A DNA stretch of 64,000 nucleotides from MPNP01 sp963668325 (GTDB taxonomy: Bacteria; Pseudomonadota; Alphaproteobacteria; Rhodobacterales; Rhodobacteraceae): the NCBI GenBank assembly GCA_963668325.1, contig OY764222.1:558001-622000 (forward strand), written 5' to 3'. Below are positions 35,556 to 44,455 of this stretch, in pieces. The notes under the pieces were generated by a model that saw nothing but the letters and a program-made list of their open reading frames with translations, was not told where the DNA came from and searched no databases. Made by a program: the position numbers and the translations under genes. Positions within the stretch are counted from its first letter, which is position 1. Every line of letters starts with the position of its first letter.

Positions 35556-37046
35556 TTATAGAAAAGAAGTTTCCTCAAAGCTTCTTAATTTTCTTGAATG
35601 CAAGAATTCTTGAGGCATTTTCCGCAAAGAAGTTAAAGCCATTATTCCAATTAACAGGTGGTTGTTTACCTGGGTTCGGAAAAATTCACTTGCCATGCCC
35701 GGCATCTTCAACACTCCATGCAATGGCTTGTCCGATACACATAACAAGGTGCCGTAGGGAACTCTGAAGCGAAAGCCATTGGCAGCGATCGTCGCCGATT
35801 CCATATCCAGAGCGATGGCCCGGGATTGACTAAGTCGTCTTACCGCACCTGAATTTACCCCCAATTCCCAGTTGCGGTTATCAACCGAAGCAACTGTTCC
35901 AGTCCGCATGACTCTTTTCAGACTATAGCCCTTTTTCTTGGTAACCTCTGCCACCGCATCCTCTATTGCCAGTTGAACCTCTGCCAGGGCTGGAATTGGC
36001 ACCCATAAGGGCAAATCATTATCAAGTACTTGGTCTTCACGAAGATAGGCATGGGCCAGAACGTAATCACCCAGGTTTTGGCTATTTCGAAGACCCGCAC
36101 AATGCCCGAGCATTACCCAAGCACTTGGCCGCAATACGGCTATATGATCCGTAGCGGTTTTGGCATTGGAAGGCCCAACACCGATATTAACCAAGCTAAT
36201 TCCTGTGCCATCTTTCCTAGTGAGATGACAGGCAGGCATTTGGGGCATCCTTGCAGGACGTTTTATCTCGTCATCTGGATTGGTCAACTCAAAACCGCCA
36301 GAAGTTACAAGGGAAAGATATCCTGAATTGGCTTCGGCAAGTTGGGAACGAGCAAAATCCTCAAATTTGTCAACATATAGCTGATAGTTGGTAAAAAGGA
36401 CAAATTTTTGAAAATTTTCCACCCCCGTAGCGGTGTAATGTTCTAGTCTGGCAAGGGAATAATCAATTCGGGGGGCACTGAAGGGAGCAAGGGGTTTGGC
36501 GCCATCTTCATAAACGAATCCAGCACCGTTTACGATTTCATCGTGCATTATTGCTAAATCAGGGGTATCAAAAACATCCCTTAGGGAAAAATTCAGCTCT
36601 TGGGAAGAGAAGGTAATTTCTTCATCGGCCCTACCAGAAAAATGAATGGGAATCGGTGTATTAGAAACCCCGATCAAGATTGGAACATGGTGGTTGCCGA
36701 TCAGGAGGTTGATCTGATTGATCAGGTATTTCTTAAATAGCCTGGGCCGGGTTATGGTTGTCGAATACACACCTGGTTCTGTAACGTGCCCAAATGAAAG
36801 GCGAGTATCAACAAAGCCATAGGACAGGGTTTCGATCCTGATTTCCGGATAAAAGGCTCGGTATTTCTTGTTACCCGGATTGTCCTGGATTGCTACCTTA
36901 AGTTTTTCTTTCAGGAAATCAGTCGCAATATCGTAAAGCCTGATTAATTCCTCGACGGCCTCTTCTCCCGAGGAACAGGCGATTGGTTCCCTGATTTCTG
37001 GAGTTATGATCTCCCTTTCTTCAAGGTCAAATTTCGAATTTTTCAT
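35556..37046 (-). CDS. amn: AMP nucleosidase
   Basis: 496 aa, two-domain enzyme splitting AMP to adenine and ribose 5-phosphate. N-terminal regulatory domain (about 20-190), C-terminal nucleoside-phosphorylase-like domain with VNIGVGPSNAKTATDHIAVLRPSAWVMLGHCAGLR and ALDMESATIAANGFRF, the Glu being the base-binding residue. Its ATG overlaps the stop of ade (ATGA), so translation is coupled and the released adenine goes to the partner enzyme. Confidence 0.93.
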   Translation of the reverse strand: MKNSKFDLEEREIITPEIREPIACSSGEEAVEELIRLYDIATDFLKEKLKVAIQDNPGNKKYRAFYPEIRIETLSYGFVDTRLSFGHVTEPGVYSTTITRPRLFKKYLINQINLLIGNHHVPILIGVSNTPIPIHFSGRADEEITFSSQELNFSLRDVFDTPDLAIMHDEIVNGAGFVYEDGAKPLAPFSAPRIDYSLARLEHYTATGVENFQKFVLFTNYQLYVDKFEDFARSQLAEANSGYLSLVTSGGFELTNPDDEIKRPARMPQMPACHLTRKDGTGISLVNIGVGPSNAKTATDHIAVLRPSAWVMLGHCAGLRNSQNLGDYVLAHAYLREDQVLDNDLPLWVPIPALAEVQLAIEDAVAEVTKKKGYSLKRVMRTGTVASVDNRNWELGVNSGAVRRLSQSRAIALDMESATIAANGFRFRVPYGTLLCVSDKPLHGVLKMPGMASEFFRTQVNNHLLIGIMALTSLRKMPQEFLHSRKLRSFEETSFL

Positions 37047-38851
37047 TTGATAAACAAATCCACAAATTTTGCTTTGGTTACATCAAAAATCCCCTTGTTG
37101 GAAATCCTGATTTCTGGAATCACCAAGAGTGCCAATAAGGTGTGTTGCATAAAAGCGTTATTCAAAGTACAGCCACAGTTAACCATTTCCTGCCGGAGCT
37201 GGATCAAATCGTTGGCAACCTCAGTAGGCGGAGCATCTGAAAGCAAACCAGCAATTGGTAATTCTACCAATCCTTTCTGCTGCCCATCTCGCCATAGCGT
37301 TATACCGCCATTTGTTTCCACAAGTTTATTTGCTGCCAGGGCCATGTCCTCTCTTGACGTCCCTACCACAATCATATGATGACTATCATGACCAATAGTT
37401 GAGGCAAGGGCCATTTTGCCCTTGTAACCAAAACCACTTACAAAGCCATTGACCACTATCCCGGTTGATTTATGGCGTTCCACTAAAGCAATTTGGCAAA
37501 CATCTGCATCTTCATTCCCCTCAACCAGCCCATCCTGTACGTTGAGATCAATTTGGAGAAGTTTGGTTGGGGCCTGGTTTTCGATTATTCCGATTACATG
37601 GGTTTTCAAAACCGAACTATTATCTCCTCTCGGTGGTTTTATTTCGAATTGCTGTGGATCAATGGGCTGTTTAACCCTGACTGTTTCCTTCATTCTGGCC
37701 GGCCAGACAAGTGGCATCAGGGTGCCGATAAATTGGCCTTCCTGAGCAACCTTCTTGCCATTGGCATAAACGAGATCAATAGGTAATTCTCTTAAATCAT
37801 CGGTCAAGCAAAAATCAGCTCTTCGCCCTGGACTGATTGAACCCAATTCTCGTTCTAAACCGAAATGGGTGGCTGTGTTTATGGTTGCCATCTGAAGTGC
37901 AATCAAGGGATCACAACCACATTCAATTGCATGTCTGACAACCCTGTCCATGTGTCCGTCATGCAATAAGGTTGCTGCATCGCAATCATCAGTACACAGG
38001 ATGAAGTTTCTTGGGTCCAATCCTTTTTCGGTGACTGCTGTGATTTGTTTCTTTACGTCATACCATGCCGAACCCAGACGCAGCATGGATCTCATACCTC
38101 GCCTGACCCGTTCAACAGCATCGATTTCACGTGTACCTTCATGGTCATCTGCCGGACCACCAGCTACATAGGCATGGAAATTGTTGCCAAGGTCCGGGGA
38201 AGGATAATGGCCACCTATGGTTTTCCCGACCAATCGGGTGACGGCCATTTCACCAAACAGTTTCTGGTCCTCGTTTATGACACCAATAAAATCCATCATC
38301 TCACCAAGGCCAATAATATTGGGTTCATCAATGAAGCCGGCGATATCGGTTACATTCAATTCTGCTCCAGCGTCTTCAAAACCCGGAAAAGAGGGAACGC
38401 AAGAAGGAACCTGAAGGTAGATGTTGATAGGCTGTTGTACAGCCTCGCTATACATATGCCGAATTCCTTCCAAACCCATGACATTTGCCATTTCGTGAGG
38501 ATCAGCAAAAAGGGTTGTTGTACCATGGGGAGCTACCGCCTCGGTAAATCTGGCTGGTGTTAACATGCCTGATTCGATATGCATATGCCCATCACAGAGA
38601 CCGGGTATCATATACATACCGTTCCCATTTAGAATTTCGGTATCAGGACCGAGACAATGTTTGGCACTAGGACCACAATAGGCAAAGCGACCATCGGCTA
38701 TTGCTATATCGGTGTTGGGGATTATTTCTCGACTTTGGACGTTTACCCATTGAACATTGGTGATTACCAGGTCGGCATGGGATTTTCCCAAAGCAACCCT
38801 AGTCAAAAATGGGGCAACTTCATGCCAGGGCTTAATTATGTGTTTAGTCAT
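37043..38851 (-). CDS. ade: Adenine deaminase
   Basis: 602 aa, amidohydrolase converting adenine to hypoxanthine and ammonia. Metal ligands in CDGHMHIESGMLTP, the Glu in GLGEMMDF, His in TTLFADPHE and Asp in CTDDCDAATL fit the bacterial Ade family. The C-terminal domain contains GFGYKGKMALASTIGHDSHHMIVVG. First gene of the two-gene ade-amn operon; the order and the four-base overlap imply a purine-salvage unit (AMP to adenine to hypoxanthine). Confidence 0.95.
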   Translation of the reverse strand: MTKHIIKPWHEVAPFLTRVALGKSHADLVITNVQWVNVQSREIIPNTDIAIADGRFAYCGPSAKHCLGPDTEILNGNGMYMIPGLCDGHMHIESGMLTPARFTEAVAPHGTTTLFADPHEMANVMGLEGIRHMYSEAVQQPINIYLQVPSCVPSFPGFEDAGAELNVTDIAGFIDEPNIIGLGEMMDFIGVINEDQKLFGEMAVTRLVGKTIGGHYPSPDLGNNFHAYVAGGPADDHEGTREIDAVERVRRGMRSMLRLGSAWYDVKKQITAVTEKGLDPRNFILCTDDCDAATLLHDGHMDRVVRHAIECGCDPLIALQMATINTATHFGLERELGSISPGRRADFCLTDDLRELPIDLVYANGKKVAQEGQFIGTLMPLVWPARMKETVRVKQPIDPQQFEIKPPRGDNSSVLKTHVIGIIENQAPTKLLQIDLNVQDGLVEGNEDADVCQIALVERHKSTGIVVNGFVSGFGYKGKMALASTIGHDSHHMIVVGTSREDMALAANKLVETNGGITLWRDGQQKGLVELPIAGLLSDAPPTEVANDLIQLRQEMVNCGCTLNNAFMQHTLLALLVIPEIRISNKGIFDVTKAKFVDLFIK

Positions 38852-39042
38852 TGTAATAAATTAGCATACAGTTTAGTTGTTCAAATTAAAGGATACCGAA
38901 AAGAAACTTACGCTTGAAACTCTATTATTACGAGAGTATAGAAGGTATTTAATCAAATTTGGTGATTCCACAGTTTGGTTTATACATACAGGCAAAGCCA
39001 TTTGGGTTAGATTCCAACTTTTTTTATATTAGTGTAAGAATA

Positions 39043-39645
39043 ATGAAAAAAGTATCTTTTTCTGAAATGAAATATGGAACCAAGGAGGATTACCTACTCT
39101 TGTCCGAACTTGAAAAACCTTACCTTACCCTTACACCCGACCGTATTATGAGTGAATTGAGACGGCAGGGAGAGGATACGCTTTCCGGCTATAAGATCAC
39201 CCGATTGGAGCATGCATTGCAAGCAGCTACCCGAGCTTATAGGGATAGTGCCGATCTTGATTGGATTGTCAGTGCCTTGCTCCATGATATTGGGGATGGT
39301 TTGGCTCCACAGAACCATGATCGATTTTCAGCCGAGGTTATACGACCCTATGTCCGGGAGGAAGTAACCTGGGTTATTGAGCATCATGGTATTTTCCAGA
39401 TGATTTATTATGCTCACCATTATGGGTGGGAACCCGATGCCAGAGAGAAATTTCGTGACAATATCTATTTCAAGTCTTGTGAGGATTTTTGTGAAAGATG
39501 GGATCAGGCCTCATTTGATCCAGATTACCCGATAGAGAGTATTGAGTTTTTTGAACCAATGATCAGGGAGGTTTTCAGTCGTAAGGCCTATGATCCCAAG
39601 TATATTCAAACTGGTGTGGTCAAAGGCCTTCCTGAATCCCAATAA
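39043..39645 (+). CDS. HD-domain metal-dependent protein, PhnZ/MIOX-like
   Basis: About 200 aa from the ATG at 39043; an upstream ATG at 38959 would add 28 unconserved residues. The HD metal site is His57 (LEHALQAA), His81-Asp82 (LLHDIGDGLA), then His92 and His114/115 (VIEHHGIFQM). The presence of LEHALQ and LHDIGD resembles the oxygenase-type HD proteins (PhnZ, TmpB, inositol oxygenase-like), which cleave C-P or C-C bonds with a di-iron centre. No phosphonate genes are nearby, so hydrolase activity remains possible. Confidence 0.7.
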   Translation: MKKVSFSEMKYGTKEDYLLLSELEKPYLTLTPDRIMSELRRQGEDTLSGYKITRLEHALQAATRAYRDSADLDWIVSALLHDIGDGLAPQNHDRFSAEVIRPYVREEVTWVIEHHGIFQMIYYAHHYGWEPDAREKFRDNIYFKSCEDFCERWDQASFDPDYPIESIEFFEPMIREVFSRKAYDPKYIQTGVVKGLPESQ

Positions 39646-39694
39646 GGACTGTTCTATCTTGATATGATTTTCATCTAATGATTTAAACCTGGAT

Positions 39695-40888
39695 TCAATG
39701 TGCGGTTGGTTTGATCCTTTCGATCGCCAGAGAAATGCCTTGGCCACCGCCAATACACATCGTAATCAGGGCCTTTTTCCCGCCAATACGTTCAAGTTCA
39801 TACAGTGCCTTCAGGGCAATAATGGTTCCCGTAGCGCCAATTGGGTGACCCAAGGCAATGGCCCCGCCATTGGGATTGACTTTATTGGCATCCAAACCAA
39901 GTTCATTTGAAACAGCCAATGCTTGGGCAGCAAAGGCCTCATTGGATTCTATGACATCAAAATCAGTCACTTTGGCTCCAATCTTCCGCAGCAACTTTTG
40001 AGTTGCCGGAACCGGACCAATACCCATTGTCTGGGGGCTAACCCCGGCGTGAGCATATCCCAGAATTTTGGCTTTGGGGGTTAACCCTGCCTTCTCGGCT
40101 GCTTCCCGGCGAGCAAGGACAATGGCTGCTGCGCCATCATTAATTCCAGATGCATTACCAGCCGTTACTGAACCATCCTTCTTGAAGACCGTACGGAGTT
40201 TGGCCAGGTCTTCGGATGAAGTTGGTTTTGGATGCTCATCTGTGTCAAACATAAAACTGCTTTTCCTTTGTTTTACTTCAACCGGTACAATCTGACTATT
40301 GAAATATCCCTTGTCGATAGCATTGGCTGCTCTTTGTTGGCTTTCCAGGGCAAACTGGTCCTGCATCGTCCGTTCAATACCATATTCCGCAGCCACATTT
40401 TCAGCAGTTACTCCCATATGGCCGGTACCGAAAGGACAACTGAGAGCTCCAATCATCATATCATCCATTCCGGTATTTCCCATTTTTCGGCCCCAACGGA
40501 CATCGGGAACAATATGGGGTGATCGACTCATGCTTTCGGAACCACCAGCAAGGCCGAAATCAGCATCACCCAGCATCAGCGACTGTATTACGGAAACAAT
40601 GGCTTGTACTCCACTTCCACATAATCGATTGACATTCATGGCCGGTACCTCTTCAGGAATACCTGCTTCTAGGGAAGAAACTCTGGAGAGATACATGTCC
40701 TTGGCTTCAGTATTGATCACATGACCAAAGGCAACGTGACCAATTTTTTCTGGTTCAATACCCGATCTTTCCATGGCTGATTTTGCCACAATAGTTCCCA
40801 GTTCAATGGGTGTCATGGATGACAAGGACCCCCCAAAGGTACCAATGGCAGTTCGTGCACCGGCTAAAATTACAATCTCTGAAGTCAT
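39695..40888 (-). CDS. Acetyl-CoA acetyltransferase (thiolase)
   Basis: 397 aa. All three catalytic signatures present: Cys in NVNRLCGSGVQAIV, His in NGGAIALGHPIGATG, Cys in MCIGGGQGISLAIE. Catalyses acetoacetyl-CoA and acetyl-CoA interconversion. It is the last gene of the marR-maiA-thiolase operon with four-base overlaps, so here it likely takes acetoacetate-derived acetoacetyl-CoA from tyrosine breakdown; a CoA-transferase is not in the window. Confidence 0.93.
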   Translation of the reverse strand: MTSEIVILAGARTAIGTFGGSLSSMTPIELGTIVAKSAMERSGIEPEKIGHVAFGHVINTEAKDMYLSRVSSLEAGIPEEVPAMNVNRLCGSGVQAIVSVIQSLMLGDADFGLAGGSESMSRSPHIVPDVRWGRKMGNTGMDDMMIGALSCPFGTGHMGVTAENVAAEYGIERTMQDQFALESQQRAANAIDKGYFNSQIVPVEVKQRKSSFMFDTDEHPKPTSSEDLAKLRTVFKKDGSVTAGNASGINDGAAAIVLARREAAEKAGLTPKAKILGYAHAGVSPQTMGIGPVPATQKLLRKIGAKVTDFDVIESNEAFAAQALAVSNELGLDANKVNPNGGAIALGHPIGATGTIIALKALYELERIGGKKALITMCIGGGQGISLAIERIKPTAH

Positions 40889-41532
40889 GATTTTTCTCCT
40901 GTTAATTTTTTTGTTTCTTCAGGGCTTGCCCTGGTAAAAGCATCTATCTTGGCCAAATTACCCGCTATTTCCCTTATTCTCGGATAGCTATCCAAGGGAA
41001 TATTCCATCGGTTGGCATTGTATAACTGAGGAATCAGACAAAGGTCAGCCAAAGTCACCTTATCCTCATGGCAATATGTACCAGCTTGTGGATGATCCAA
41101 TAATTTTTCAACCGCTAAAAGCCCCTTGGGGATAAACTGTTCCATCCATTGGTTCATCGTTATTTTTGTACCTGAAGCCTCTTTGACATATGTTGAAACA
41201 GATAGATTGCAAATCGGATGAATCTCCATGGCAATGGCATAGGACAGGGTTTTTACACGTAGCCGGTCAACCGGATTAAGGGGCAAGACACTCAACCTGC
41301 CGGTTTGATCCAGATACTCGATAATGGCAAGGGACTGGGTAAGTATCAGGTTGTCAATTAACAAGGTGGGGACAAGACCCTGGGGGTTGATTTCCAGGTA
41401 TTCGTCTGAAAGATTTTTCTTACTCATCAGGTCAACTGGGATGATCTTGAATTCCAGCTCGGCCAAGTACAGGGCAATTCGAACCCGGAATGATGCAGAA
41501 GAGCGCCAATAATCATATAAAGTAATATTCAT
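40885..41532 (-). CDS. maiA: Maleylacetoacetate isomerase
   Basis: 215 aa, zeta-class GST fold. The hallmark Ser-rich motif is in YDYWRSSASFRVRIAL (SSxxxRVRIAL), and NPQGLVPTLLID and TQSLAIIEYLD follow. The C-terminal ADLCLIPQLYNANRWNI is typical. Converts maleylacetoacetate to fumarylacetoacetate. Overlaps marR upstream and the thiolase downstream by four bases each. Confidence 0.93.
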   Translation of the reverse strand: MNITLYDYWRSSASFRVRIALYLAELEFKIIPVDLMSKKNLSDEYLEINPQGLVPTLLIDNLILTQSLAIIEYLDQTGRLSVLPLNPVDRLRVKTLSYAIAMEIHPICNLSVSTYVKEASGTKITMNQWMEQFIPKGLLAVEKLLDHPQAGTYCHEDKVTLADLCLIPQLYNANRWNIPLDSYPRIREIAGNLAKIDAFTRASPEETKKLTGEKS

Positions 41533-41960
41533 AAGTCTTTACTTTCGAGCAAGGTTTTCAAACCGTCGGTAAAGGCAACACCTTCATCACCGAGAATTTG
41601 AACTAATTTTTCGTTATAGTTGACCGCGATGGGCTTTAGTTCAGCCATTAATTTTTCTCCTTCACTTGTCAATGAAAGAAAGGTTTCCCGCTTATCGGCA
41701 GGATTTTTCTCCCTGTTTATCAAACCAGAGTTCTCCAATCTCTTGCAGGCTCTGCTAACCCGAGATTTGTGCAAATCAACCTTGCTTAATAGTTTGTTCG
41801 TTACAATTTGGCCTGATTGAGATAAATGGAACAATACCCGCCATTCAGGTATCGACAGTTGGTGGTTGATATTGTATTTCTTCTCCAACCCCCGGCTTAA
41901 TTTTCCAGCCAGTGCACTGATTTGATAAGGTAAAAAGTTGGTTAGATTATATTCGGTCAT
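41529..41960 (-). CDS. MarR-family regulator of homogentisate genes (likely)
   Basis: 143 aa winged-helix regulator: helix-turn-helix around LSQSGQIVTNKLLSKVDLHKSRVSRACKRLENSGLI, wing at NPADKRETFLSLT. It lies divergent from hmgA and at the head of the maiA operon. The symmetric site at 42148-42165 overlaps the hmgA promoter, so repression relieved by a pathway intermediate is the natural inference. It has no recognisable sensing cysteine. Confidence 0.88.
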   Translation of the reverse strand: MTEYNLTNFLPYQISALAGKLSRGLEKKYNINHQLSIPEWRVLFHLSQSGQIVTNKLLSKVDLHKSRVSRACKRLENSGLINREKNPADKRETFLSLTSEGEKLMAELKPIAVNYNEKLVQILGDEGVAFTDGLKTLLESKDL

Positions 41961-42147
41961 TCAGCAAATAAAGATAAAACTAAAATTTTGGCCTTGATTC
42001 TCAAGCGAAGAACATAGTGTACTGAATTTCTTTTGTATCAAAATTTTATAAAGACGATCCCTGGAACAACCTTCCAGCATGATTATTGGTTTCCCTTGGA
42101 AGATATAGCTAAGTTATTTCTGCAGAGTATATATACATGAAAATAAA

Positions 42148-42178
42148 TAGTTGCAACTGCAACTAATTTGACTATAAT
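42148..42178 (+). promoter_or_regulatory. hmgA promoter with palindromic MarR-type operator
   Basis: The 18-bp palindrome TAGTTGCAACTGCAACTA (42148-42165; perfect 8-base half-sites with 2-base centre) covers a -35-like TTGCAA at 42151-42156. A perfect TATAAT lies at 42173-42178, 16 bases downstream. A bound MarR dimer would block polymerase. The hmgA start codon is about 30 bases further on. Confidence 0.7.
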
Positions 42179-42208
42179 TAGAACGCTCTACAATGCAGGG
42201 TTGGAAAA

Positions 42209-43561
42209 ATGGATCAATTTACGGAAAGTCAGAATAAAGTACAGGATCAAACCCAATTCAGACCGATTCTGAACTATATGCCCGGTTTTGGTAATGATTT
42301 TGAAACTGAAGCTTTACCTGGTGCACTTCCCCAAGGACAAAACAGTCCACAGAATTGTACATATGGTCTATATGCCGAACAGCTTTCAGGAACGCCATTT
42401 ACTGCCCCTCGCGGGCAAAATGAGCGAACCTGGTGTTATCGAATAAGACCTTCAGTTCGTCATTCATCTAGGTATAAACAAATTGACATGCCCTATTGGA
42501 AGACTGCACCGAGCATCAATGATGAGATTATTTCTTTAGGACAATACAGGTGGAACCCACTTCCCATAGAGGATGCACCAACAACTTTCTTGACTGGTAT
42601 GAAAACAATGACGACCGCGGGGGATGTCAATACTCAAACGGGTATGGCTGCCCATGTGTATATCATCACCGAATCAATGGTAGATGAATATTTCTACTCG
42701 GCGGATTCGGAATTACTTATTGTTCCCCAGCAAGGGGAATTACGCTTTTGTACAGAGTTGGGGATCATTGACTTGCAACCGCAGGAAATTGCCATTATTC
42801 CAAGGGGAATGGTAATTAGGGTGGAAGTGCTGGCCGGACCAGCAAGAGGGTTTGTCTGTGAAAATTACAGTTCTAAATTTGATTTGCCCAACAGGGGACC
42901 AATAGGAGCAAATTGTTTGGCCAATCCCAGGGACTTCAAAACACCGGTGGCCGCCTTCGAGGATAAGGAAACACCATCAAGAATGGTCATCAAATGGTGT
43001 GGAGCCTTTCATGCCTGTGATATTAACCAGTCACCCCTTGATGTGGTCGCCTGGCATGGAAACTATGCACCTTGCAAATACGATCTACGAACTTTTTCAC
43101 CAGTAGGTGCCATTCTTTTCGATCATCCGGACCCTTCAATCTATACTGTCTTGACAGCACCCTCTGGTTTTGAAGGTACGGCAAACATAGATTTTATCCT
43201 TTTTCGGGATAGGTGGAATGTTGCCGAACATACTTTCCGTCCACCTTGGTATCACAAGAACATTATGTCTGAACTTATGGGTAACATTTATGGGGTTTAT
43301 GATGCAAAACCTGAAGGATTTATACCTGGGGGGATGAGTTTACACAACATGATGCTACCGCATGGCCCTGACAAAGAAGCTTTTGAAGCTGCCACCTCCG
43401 TGAATCTGGAGCCCTCGAAGTTGGAAAATACCATGAGTTTCATGTTTGAGACCAGATTTCCACAACATCTAACTGAATTTGCCGCTTACGAAGCAAAGCT
43501 TCAAACGGATTATATTGACTGTTGGGTGCCCCTTGAGAAAAAATTCACTGGCAAACCATAA
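42209..43561 (+). CDS. hmgA: Homogentisate 1,2-dioxygenase
   Basis: 450 aa, non-haem iron ring-cleaving dioxygenase that opens homogentisate to maleylacetoacetate. The N-terminal MPGFGNDFETEALPGALP is the family hallmark. The C-terminal core has FRPPWYHKNIMSELMG and SLHNMMLPHGPD with the iron ligands His, Glu, His. Starts the plus-strand catabolic operon, divergent from marR. Confidence 0.97.
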   Translation: MDQFTESQNKVQDQTQFRPILNYMPGFGNDFETEALPGALPQGQNSPQNCTYGLYAEQLSGTPFTAPRGQNERTWCYRIRPSVRHSSRYKQIDMPYWKTAPSINDEIISLGQYRWNPLPIEDAPTTFLTGMKTMTTAGDVNTQTGMAAHVYIITESMVDEYFYSADSELLIVPQQGELRFCTELGIIDLQPQEIAIIPRGMVIRVEVLAGPARGFVCENYSSKFDLPNRGPIGANCLANPRDFKTPVAAFEDKETPSRMVIKWCGAFHACDINQSPLDVVAWHGNYAPCKYDLRTFSPVGAILFDHPDPSIYTVLTAPSGFEGTANIDFILFRDRWNVAEHTFRPPWYHKNIMSELMGNIYGVYDAKPEGFIPGGMSLHNMMLPHGPDKEAFEAATSVNLEPSKLENTMSFMFETRFPQHLTEFAAYEAKLQTDYIDCWVPLEKKFTGKP

Positions 43562-43594
43562 ACCCCTTTCTCAAATTTTCATAAGGAATATTGT

Positions 43595-44455
43595 GTGACT
43601 CAAGACAGATTGGTAATATTGGGATCCAAGGGGGGACCATCCCTTCGAACCACGGAAAGAATGCCTACCTCCAACCTCATTGAAATTGGTGGAAAGGTTT
43701 GTGTGGTGGACTGTGGTCTGGGAGTTACTTCCAGGTTGGTGGAAGTTGGAGTAAAACTTGCCGACCTAGACATGATCTTCATTACTCATTTGCATTCCGA
43801 CCACTTGTTGGAACTGGGTCCACTTCTTCATACTGCCTGGACAACCAATCTGCACAAAAAGATTACTGTTTTTGGACCTGAAGGTACTGAAGAATATCTG
43901 GATCATTTTTATCAATCACTGAGTTTCGACATTAATCTGAGGATAGAAGACGAAGGTCGGCCGGATTTAAGGGATTTGGTTGAAATCAGGGAATATAAGG
44001 AAGGGCTGATTCTGAACGAGTTACCCAAGGTAACTGCTCTTAAGGTTCCTCATCCTCCAGTGGAGGAATGCTATGCCCTGAAAATGGAAAATGATGGCTG
44101 GAAGGTAACCTTTGGGGGAGATACAGCCTTTTTTCCACCTCTTATGGATTTTGCCAGAGATAGTGATATTCTGATTCATGAGGCCATGTTGGAAAGTGCT
44201 ATTGAGGAATTGATCAAGTTAACCAATATGGCCAATAGGCTGGAACAGCATCTTTTTGCAAGCCATACACCGGTTAAAGACGTAGGTAGAATCGCTCATG
44301 GAGCAGGGGTCAAATTACTGATCCTGAATCATTTGGTACCGGTTGCTTTGCAAGGAATCAATGAAAAGGATTGGCTGGATGAAATCAACAAAACATGGCA
44401 AGGAAAAACCATGGTTGCTTCGGACGGTTTGGAAATCAGGAGACAAAAAAATTGA
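43595..44455 (+). CDS. MBL-fold metallohydrolase in the homogentisate operon
   Basis: 286 aa, GTG start after AAGGA. The metallo-beta-lactamase site THLHSDHLLE gives the HxHxDH motif. The later His and Asp ligands (GGDTAFFPP, SHTPVKDV, NHLVP) place it near RNase Z/arylsulfatase-type MBL proteins. It overlaps the next gene by four bases and sits between hmgA and a FAH-family gene, so it may hydrolyse an ester or thioester of the pathway. Substrate unknown. Confidence 0.85.
   Translation: MTQDRLVILGSKGGPSLRTTERMPTSNLIEIGGKVCVVDCGLGVTSRLVEVGVKLADLDMIFITHLHSDHLLELGPLLHTAWTTNLHKKITVFGPEGTEEYLDHFYQSLSFDINLRIEDEGRPDLRDLVEIREYKEGLILNELPKVTALKVPHPPVEECYALKMENDGWKVTFGGDTAFFPPLMDFARDSDILIHEAMLESAIEELIKLTNMANRLEQHLFASHTPVKDVGRIAHGAGVKLLILNHLVPVALQGINEKDWLDEINKTWQGKTMVASDGLEIRRQKN

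Noticed and set aside
44395..44451. N-terminal extension of the FAH-family protein
   Set aside because: It overlaps the MBL gene and is not conserved; the TTG at 44452 gives the expected N terminus.
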